From CAYOFK01 sp964403185 (GTDB lineage Bacteria > Bacteroidota > Bacteroidia > Bacteroidales > VadinHA17), in contig CAYOFK010000013.1 of assembly GCA_964403185.1 (NCBI GenBank), forward strand, positions 1 to 26,998: 26,998 nt of DNA, read 5' to 3'. Positions 7,960-13,621 of the stretch are shown here, one piece after another. Each line of letters begins with the position of its first letter. Within the stretch, counting starts at the first letter, position 1. Both the position numbers and the translations under genes were made by a program. The notes below the pieces were generated by a model. It was not told where the DNA came from and made no database searches. It saw only the letters and a program-made list of their open reading frames with translations.

Positions 7960-9229
7960 GGCCTTTTTTAGTCGCTACCTGCAGCTTTAGCTTATTTAAG
8001 TTACAATATTCCTTAACCAGTGCCAACCCCAGGCCGTTGCCTTCTGTATGATCTTTATTCTCCTGGCTAAAGGGCTCAAACATCTTTGCCTTAAAGTCCC
8101 GCCCTATACCTGATCCGGTATCCTCCATTTCCAACATTAATCTTTCATCTTCCTGTAAAAGTTTAATTTCCACCCCTCCTTTAGAGGTAAACTTAATGGC
8201 ATTATCCAGGAGATTGTCCAGAACCTGTGTTACCGAATACTCATCTGTTTTAACAAGAGTGCGTTCGGTTTCAGGAGACAATACTACCTTGATCTTTTTT
8301 TCCTTCAGGCTGAAATCATGGTTTTTAATGAGTCCCTCGCAGACCTTCTTAATATCCACCATCCGGGGTTTTGGAGTATAATCTCCACTCTGTACGTCGG
8401 ACAGGTCCAGGTTCATTTGAACACTTCGAATGATCCTTTTTCCGGTAAAGGTCATTTTGTCGAATAATTGTTTCAGTTCCTCGCTGATCTGGTTGTTTAT
8501 TTCATTCCGGATTTCCAGGGTGGAGTCCAAAATGACATCCAGGGATTCTTTTATCTGGTCGGAAAGGTGCTCCAGCAATTCTGCTTTCAGGCGTTCATTT
8601 TCCTCAGACTTTTCTTTGGCCATGATCAATTCTTTCTCCATGCTGATCCGGTCCTTAAGTTGCATTTGCAGGCGGTGATTGATCTGCTCTACACCTTTTA
8701 AGGTCTCATAGGCCCTGAGGCTGGCCAGGGCCACCGTGAATAATTTGGCCGAAGTAAGCTCGGTCTTCGTCTTGTAATCATCAATCTCATAGCTAACGAT
8801 CACTTCCCGTTCCGGCGCATGGCCGGGCTGACCGGTGCGTAGAATGATCCGGATGAACGGGTTGTTCATGTATCCACGGATGTACTTTACCAGGTCCAAA
8901 CCGGCATGGTCCGTTTCCATCACCACATCCAGCAAGACCAGCGCCATATCCGGGTTTTCAATTAGGATCTTCCTGGCCTCTTTGGCTGAATAGGCACTGA
9001 AGAATTTTATATTCCGGCCACGGAAGCTAAAGTCTCTTAAGGCAATTTCTGTAACACTATGGATGTCTTCTTCGTCATCTACAGTGAGGATCTTCCAGGG
9101 GGTTTTTAAAGGTTTCCTTTCTTTTCCGGGTTCGTCCTCCGAAAACAAAAGCTTATCACTTTCATTGATTTTGGATTCCTGACCAAAAAGGTCATCAGGG
9201 AACTCCCGGAAGGTTTTTTGGCTATCCAT
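7931..9229 (-). CDS. REC-histidine kinase lacking the H-box histidine
   Basis: This 432-residue soluble protein has an N-terminal receiver (about 46-175, Asp101, of the DUF3369-associated type), a coiled coil (about 176-215), a HisKA-like segment and a HATPase domain. In the H box the order HLSDQIKESL aligns with the usual NMSHEIRTPL, so Asp224 sits where the phospho-accepting His should be, and Gln replaces Glu. The codon at 8558-8560 (GTC on the plus strand) confirms Asp. ATP-binding boxes remain: NLLDNAIKFT, DTGSGIG, EPFSQ and GNGLGLALVKEY. It is therefore probably a pseudokinase, or it phosphorylates another protein such as the overlapping kinase downstream. It is the first gene of the operon. 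Its receiver could take phosphate from either neighbouring kinase. No DNA-binding output domain is present. Confidence 0.85.
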   Translation of the reverse strand: MDSQKTFREFPDDLFGQESKINESDKLLFSEDEPGKERKPLKTPWKILTVDDEEDIHSVTEIALRDFSFRGRNIKFFSAYSAKEARKILIENPDMALVLLDVVMETDHAGLDLVKYIRGYMNNPFIRIILRTGQPGHAPEREVIVSYEIDDYKTKTELTSAKLFTVALASLRAYETLKGVEQINHRLQMQLKDRISMEKELIMAKEKSEENERLKAELLEHLSDQIKESLDVILDSTLEIRNEINNQISEELKQLFDKMTFTGKRIIRSVQMNLDLSDVQSGDYTPKPRMVDIKKVCEGLIKNHDFSLKEKKIKVVLSPETERTLVKTDEYSVTQVLDNLLDNAIKFTSKGGVEIKLLQEDERLMLEMEDTGSGIGRDFKAKMFEPFSQENKDHTEGNGLGLALVKEYCNLNKLKLQVATKKGHGTRFSLFL

Positions 9230-9341
9230 ATAAATTTATTCTGGTATTTAAGTTATTACATTTTAAAATCTTCCTTCATTTTACTGCAATTCAGAAACTG
9301 TCATTTTAAACTGTAAACATACCGTCCGGCTTGGGTTCTGA

Positions 9342-9379
9342 CTAACATGCATGTTTCGTTGTTTGATACATATGTTGCA
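9342..9379. repeat. Composite intergenic repeat, right of the signalling operon
   Basis: This is the counterpart of 3578-3615. Downstream of it a GTTTAGGAGTTTA motif (9387-9399) and GACCTTCC (9413-9420) also occur at 4222-4248 on the far side of the operon. The 563-base interval 9230-9792 is gene-free and consists largely of such repeats and hairpins. Confidence 0.4.
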
Positions 9380-9427
9380 GGGAAGAGTTTAGGAGTTTAT
9401 CTGAAAATTGTAGACCTTCCAGTTGTT

Positions 9428-9460
9428 AAACCTACGAGGTTTTGGAAACCTCGTAGGTTT
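9428..9460. repeat. Perfect 15-bp stem-loop, dispersed-palindrome type
   Basis: AAACCTACGAGGTTT at 9428-9442 is exactly complementary to 9446-9460, leaving a 3-base TGG loop. Both arms end in a run of only three A or T. The perfect symmetry and its place in a repeat-filled gap suggest a dispersed palindromic element rather than a gene-specific terminator, though it could stop transcription from either side. Confidence 0.6.
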
Positions 9461-9490
9461 ATTGACTTGTTAATCGTTGTCCATAAGTCC

Positions 9491-9558
9491 TGTAGAGCGA
9501 CTTTCCAAGTCGCTTATAATTACCGGTTTGACGGCTTTTAGCCGGCTAACAAAGCCGG
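9491..9558. repeat. TGTAGAGCGACTTT hairpin repeat
   Basis: AGCGACTT (9496-9503) pairs exactly with AAGTCGCT (9507-9514) around a TCC loop, and a second stem CCGGCT/AGCCGG (9542-9558) follows. The opening TGTAGAGCGACTTT resembles 3633-3646 and the element at 19473-19513. It appears to be a multi-copy intergenic cassette of this genome. Confidence 0.5.
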
Positions 9559-9586
9559 ATGGCAAAGCATTACGAAGGGAAGTATT

Positions 9587-9604
9587 ACGCAAAGTGACGC
9601 GAAG
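9587..9604. repeat. 18-bp repeat, copy downstream of the kinase-RapZ gene
   Basis: ACGCAAAGTGACGCGAAG here differs at one base from 11421-11438. The two copies flank the kinase-RapZ fusion gene. Related ACGCAAAG strings are common in gaps between genes of this phylum as far as I recall, so the placement may be coincidental. Confidence 0.45.
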
Positions 9605-9792
9605 AAACACAGAGAACCGCAAAGGGGCTTCCTAATGTGAGGTATTTTATCAATACTAATCATGACTTCAGGCACATAGATCCCGACTAGCTAAACTGTC
9701 GGGATTCGTTCGACTTGCAAATTTTGCAAACAAAATTTGAGTCTCACTAACTTTAGGCACTTTAGTTCACTTTAGCTCACTGTAAGTACTTC

Positions 9793-11220
9793 CTACAGAA
9801 TTTCCTGCTCGCGGTGTTTGAGAATGACTTCAATATCGTATTTGGATTTGAGCTGCTCGGCCATGCGCTCGGCGCAATACACCGAACGGTGGCGGCCGCC
9901 GGTGCAGCCAAAATTCACCATCAGCCTTGTAAATTTACGCTCCTGGTAGTTGGAAACAGCCTGGTCAACCATTTTTCCTGAAGTTTTTAAAAATTCCTTT
10001 ACATCCTTACGGGCATCAAGAAATTTAATAACCTCAGTATCACGGCCTGTCAAATCCTTATATTCCTCATATTTTCCCGGATTCTTCAATGCCCGGCAGT
10101 CAAAAACAAACCCGCCGCCATGACCGGATTCATCTACCGGAATACCGCGCTTGTATGAAAAACTGTTGACCTGCACCGTTAAACGGCTGCCCTGCCTGGC
10201 AATATCCAACAATTTCTTTGATTGGGTGAGTTGAAATAATGCCTCCCGCAGATCAGGAATATCAACAGGCAGTTCTTTTTGAAGGAGGTATTTTAAATTT
10301 TCAATGGCATATGGTATGCTTTGAAGAAAATGTTCCTTACGCTCATAAAAACCCCGGAATCCATAGGCCCCCAGTGCCTGCATGATGCGGATCAGGACAT
10401 AGCCGTAATAAAATGCCTTAAATGCGGGCCGGTCCAGCTTCATCTTTTTTTCTGCCACATCCAGGTAATGCTCCAGTAATTCCTCCCGGATTTCCTGTGG
10501 GATGTCCGCCTTGCCATCATATAGCATAGAAGCCAGGTCATACTGCAGGGCTCCCTTACGGCCACCCTGGTAGTCAATAAAGTAAGGCTGGTCACCACGC
10601 AACATCACATTCCGCGACTGAAAATCACGGTACAGGAAACTGTCCCTGTCGGCTTCCAGGAGGAAATCCGTGAAAGTCTGGAAATCATTCTCAAGAGCCT
10701 GCTCGTCAAAGTGGATCCCGGCCAATTTTAAAAAGTAGTATTTAAAGTAATGCAGGTCCCAGAGCATGGACTGCTTATCAAAACTGGCACGTGGATAGCA
10801 ATATTTGTAATCAATAACCTTGCCCCCATCCGTCTGGAACTTGACAAGGTTTACCAATACTTTTCTATAAATGTCTTTTAATTCTTCATTAAAACCCAAC
10901 TGGGTCCGTACTTCTGTCAAATAGGCATATAGTGTGGTGTCCCCAAGGTCCTCTACCAGGTAAGTGTTGGTGGAAGCATTCTCGCCAAGTATGTTTGGAA
11001 CGGGTAGGCCGATTGATTGGAATGATTTTGAAAACTCAATGAATGCCCTGTTTTCTTTGGGATCGGGATTGTACACACCAATAGCGGTTTTTTTTGGGCC
11101 TCCAATACGATAATATTCCCGATTTGAACCGGAGGGTGGTAAGGCCTGGAAGCGTACAGCCCTTTCCCCGGCCCAGGCCTCAAAAAGAGGAATCAGTAAT
11201 GATTTAAGGTTATATTCCAA
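9793..11220 (-). CDS. amgK: AmgK-like sugar kinase fused to a RapZ C-terminal domain
   Basis: This 475-residue cytoplasmic protein has two parts. Residues 1-320 are an aminoglycoside-phosphotransferase-fold kinase with the phosphate-loop GSNREYYRI, catalytic loop YRDFQSRNVML (Asp199, Asn204) and metal site FIDYQGG (Asp216), the pattern of N-acetylmuramate/N-acetylglucosamine 1-kinase AmgK. Residues 346-470 match the C-terminal half of RapZ, including GCTGGRHRSVY (438-448); the RapZ N-terminal P-loop domain is absent. In E. coli the RapZ C-terminal domain binds glucosamine-6-phosphate and controls GlmS synthesis through small RNAs. The fusion suggests amino-sugar sensing tied to a salvage kinase. 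The frame starts at TTG (11220) and no ATG is available near the fold's start. MurQ, NagZ and an acyltransferase lie just upstream. Confidence 0.8.
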   Translation of the reverse strand: MEYNLKSLLIPLFEAWAGERAVRFQALPPSGSNREYYRIGGPKKTAIGVYNPDPKENRAFIEFSKSFQSIGLPVPNILGENASTNTYLVEDLGDTTLYAYLTEVRTQLGFNEELKDIYRKVLVNLVKFQTDGGKVIDYKYCYPRASFDKQSMLWDLHYFKYYFLKLAGIHFDEQALENDFQTFTDFLLEADRDSFLYRDFQSRNVMLRGDQPYFIDYQGGRKGALQYDLASMLYDGKADIPQEIREELLEHYLDVAEKKMKLDRPAFKAFYYGYVLIRIMQALGAYGFRGFYERKEHFLQSIPYAIENLKYLLQKELPVDIPDLREALFQLTQSKKLLDIARQGSRLTVQVNSFSYKRGIPVDESGHGGGFVFDCRALKNPGKYEEYKDLTGRDTEVIKFLDARKDVKEFLKTSGKMVDQAVSNYQERKFTRLMVNFGCTGGRHRSVYCAERMAEQLKSKYDIEVILKHREQEIL

Positions 11221-11380
11221 TTTATAGTTTTACTGCTAATTTAACAAAATACATTCATTCCATTCATTCAAACGTTCGAGAACCTCAGCCTGACTGGGCT
11301 TCGAGTGCGTCAGGGTGACCGGTACTGTTGATCAATGTTATTTTACGGTCTTGATTCAAAACCTGCTTTATATGCTATCA

Positions 11381-11438
11381 CGCAAACCTTCCTGCCGGCA
11401 GGCTGGGTTGCGCAAAGAAGACGCAAAGTTACGCGAAG
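11381..11438. repeat. Imperfect hairpin plus second 18-bp repeat copy
   Basis: CGCAAACC (11381-11388) pairs with GGGTTGCG (11405-11412) with one mismatch, and the loop holds the exact 12-base palindrome CCTGCCGGCAGG (11391-11402). The 18-base repeat ACGCAAAGTTACGCGAAG follows at 11421-11438. It lies between the acyltransferase stop and the kinase-RapZ start, both on the minus strand, so it may separate their transcripts. Confidence 0.45.
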
Positions 11439-11462
11439 GATTAATGTAGTAACTCAAAGATA

Positions 11463-12566
11463 TTAAATCTTAATAAAGATCTTTCGTTTATAAAGTACCA
11501 ACCCAACCAGCCAGAGCAGGATGCCATAACTCAATGCAAAAAGGAAGGAACCCAGTTCATTATTGCCAAAAATGGCCGAAAAAACGGATTGGTATATCCA
11601 TGCATACAGGCTTGTTTGCTCCCCGGCCGGACCCACCTTTACAACGATCATAATATCCACCAGGATCCCTGCCAGCACGTAAATAAAAAGTGGATTCATG
11701 CCATACACAATAAAGGGCTGGGCCCAGATCTTCCATTGCTTTTTGTCAATCAGCCATACAAACAGGGCCAGCAGGATCATTCCGATCCCGACCGTGTACA
11801 GTACATAGGAGCTGGTCCAGATAGGTTTATTAATTGGGAAGAAAGGATTCCAGATCAATGCCAGAACCACCCCAACGGCCCCATACATGAGCAGTTTTAC
11901 AACAACATCCATCTTTTTCCCCGACCTGAAGATCATCCGGCCTGCCTGATAGCCCAGGACCACATTGACCATGGCCGGAAGGGTGCTCAACAAGCCTTCC
12001 GGATCAAAGGGCACACCAAATCCCTTGTAAACATGGTTTTCCCCGAAAAGAAAAACATCAATCTTCCGGGCAAAAGTACCATCTAATCCGTAAGGATCTC
12101 CCCCGCCAAAAGCAACCAGGACACCCCAGTATCCAAAAAGAACCAGGAGAATGGTTAGCCAGCGTCCTTTATTGCCCAGAGCTAAAACAAGGAATGCTCC
12201 CATTCCGTAGGCCAGGGCTATCCGTTGCAGCACTCCAAGTATCCTTAAATGGCTGAAATCGAACCTGGGAAATGCATTTAAAAACAAACCGATCAGGAAG
12301 ATCGTCAGAGTTCTTTTCAGGATCTTTACAGATGCTGCAGAAGTAAGTTTATGGTTGAATTTTCTGAATGAAAAATACATGGCCACCCCTACAATAAACA
12401 AGAAAAAAGGGAATACCAGGTCGGTGGGCGTACAACCATGCCATTTGGAATGGCGCAACGGGGTCCATACCTGTGACCAGGTGCCGGGAGTGTTTACTAT
12501 GATCATGAGCATGATGGTCATACCCCTGAAAGCATCAAGGGAAACCAAACGCCGGGAAACTTTCAT
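11463..12566 (-). CDS. NagX/DUF5009-type membrane acyltransferase
   Basis: This protein of about 367 residues is polytopic, with roughly ten hydrophobic segments. It begins RRLVSLDAFRGMTIMLMI and continues with NTPGTW, TPTDLVFPFFLFIVG and GMNPLFIYV, the hallmarks of the heparan-alpha-glucosaminide N-acetyltransferase-like family (DUF5009, NagX). Family members act on amino sugars at the inner membrane or are proposed to aid their uptake. The frame can be extended to 12662, but the ATG at 12564-12566 puts the family motif at residue 3, so I prefer it; an ATG at 12605 is another option. It is divergent from murQ, with about 150 bases between start codons, which fits shared control. A role with muropeptide-derived sugars is inferred from the neighbours. 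No transporter of AmpG type is seen in the window. Confidence 0.8.
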   Translation of the reverse strand: MKVSRRLVSLDAFRGMTIMLMIIVNTPGTWSQVWTPLRHSKWHGCTPTDLVFPFFLFIVGVAMYFSFRKFNHKLTSAASVKILKRTLTIFLIGLFLNAFPRFDFSHLRILGVLQRIALAYGMGAFLVLALGNKGRWLTILLVLFGYWGVLVAFGGGDPYGLDGTFARKIDVFLFGENHVYKGFGVPFDPEGLLSTLPAMVNVVLGYQAGRMIFRSGKKMDVVVKLLMYGAVGVVLALIWNPFFPINKPIWTSSYVLYTVGIGMILLALFVWLIDKKQWKIWAQPFIVYGMNPLFIYVLAGILVDIMIVVKVGPAGEQTSLYAWIYQSVFSAIFGNNELGSFLFALSYGILLWLVGLVLYKRKIFIKI

Positions 12567-12682
12567 AGCAGCATTGTTGGATTTAAGATGGTTAAATATA
12601 ACCATTTTAAAAACTATTGAAGGCCTGATGAAAATTATGATACCGGAGTGTATCTGAGACACAAAACCACCTAATATTTTTG

Positions 12683-12690
12683 TACTTTTG
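12683..12690 (+). promoter_or_regulatory. Candidate Bacteroidetes -7 element for murQ
   Basis: TACTTTTG fits the TAnnTTTG element recognised by the Bacteroidetes primary sigma factor. It lies 28 bases before the ATG at 12719, leaving a short leader. I found no clear TTTG -33 element at the usual distance, so confidence is modest. Its position supports the ATG start over the TTG at 12680. Confidence 0.4.
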
Positions 12691-12718
12691 GAGTCGGTTT
12701 AATCTAATTGCATTATTC

Positions 12719-13540
12719 ATGTCCCCAACCAGTATAACTGAGGGTCCCTCAAACTATGATCATCTTGAAAAGATGACTGTGAAAGAACTCCTTGAGAATA
12801 TGAACAATGAGGATATGCAGGTACCACAAACCATTAAGGCCGTACTTACCCGGATTGAGAAACTGATTACCGGTATCGTTGAGCGCATGAAAATGGGGGG
12901 ACGTTTGTTCTATCTTGGGGCCGGCACGAGTGGCCGTCTTGGCATCCTGGATGCTTCGGAAGTACCCCCAACATTCGGAGCACCCTTCGACCTGGTGATC
13001 GGACTGATTGCCGGCGGGGATTCAGCCATCCGAAAGGCTGTGGAATCGGCCGAAGATGATTATGAACAGGCCTGGAAAGACATGTCGGAATACAAACCCA
13101 ATAATAAAGATACCGTGGTTGGGATTGCCGCCTCCGGAAGAACCCCCTATGTGATCGGTGGGGTCACCAGAGCCCGGGAACATGGTCTGTTGACCGGATG
13201 CATTACGAACAACCCCGGAACCAGACTGGCTGAAGCGGTGGACATCCCTGTTGAGATTATCGTGGGACCTGAGTTCGTAACAGGTAGTACACGGATGAAA
13301 TCGGGTACGGCCCAGAAGCTGGCCTTAAATATGATCACCACCAGCACCATGATCCAGTTAGGGAGAGTGAAAGGCAATAAAATGGTGGATATGCAACTGA
13401 CCAACCGGAAACTGGTGGAACGGGGCACACGAATGATCGTGGAAGAAACAGGATTGCCGAAGGAGGAAGCCAGGCGTCTGCTTCTTCTGCACAGATCTGT
13501 AAGAAAGGTGTTTGCTTTTTTGAATTCGGAGGGAGGATAA
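12719..13540 (+). CDS. murQ: N-acetylmuramic acid 6-phosphate etherase MurQ
   Basis: This 273-residue SIS-domain enzyme cleaves the lactyl ether of MurNAc-6-phosphate to give GlcNAc-6-phosphate and D-lactate in the cytoplasm. The family signature AGTSGRLGILDASEVPPTFG is intact, with an acidic residue (Glu81) in ASEVPP and another (Glu109) in AVESAEDD at the positions used by characterised MurQ proteins. GSTRMKSGTAQKLALNMI is also present. It is somewhat shorter than the E. coli enzyme (298), missing part of the C-terminal tail. The ATG at 12719 is preferred to the TTG at 12680 because a promoter element lies between them. The stop is about 80 bases before nagZ on the same strand, so the two are probably cotranscribed. 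No MurNAc 6-kinase or MurP transporter is visible in the window. Confidence 0.93.
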   Translation: MSPTSITEGPSNYDHLEKMTVKELLENMNNEDMQVPQTIKAVLTRIEKLITGIVERMKMGGRLFYLGAGTSGRLGILDASEVPPTFGAPFDLVIGLIAGGDSAIRKAVESAEDDYEQAWKDMSEYKPNNKDTVVGIAASGRTPYVIGGVTRAREHGLLTGCITNNPGTRLAEAVDIPVEIIVGPEFVTGSTRMKSGTAQKLALNMITTSTMIQLGRVKGNKMVDMQLTNRKLVERGTRMIVEETGLPKEEARRLLLLHRSVRKVFAFLNSEGG

Positions 13541-13621
13541 CATAAGTATCAGGCAGGTCACCCTGAGGCACCCGAAGGGTTGTACCGGAAAAAAATTGTA
13601 AATACAGATAAATTTTTTACT

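Noticed and set aside
13580..13621. TTG start for nagZ
   Set aside because: It would place 14 polar residues before a normal signal peptide; the GTG at 13622 fits better, though this is not proven.
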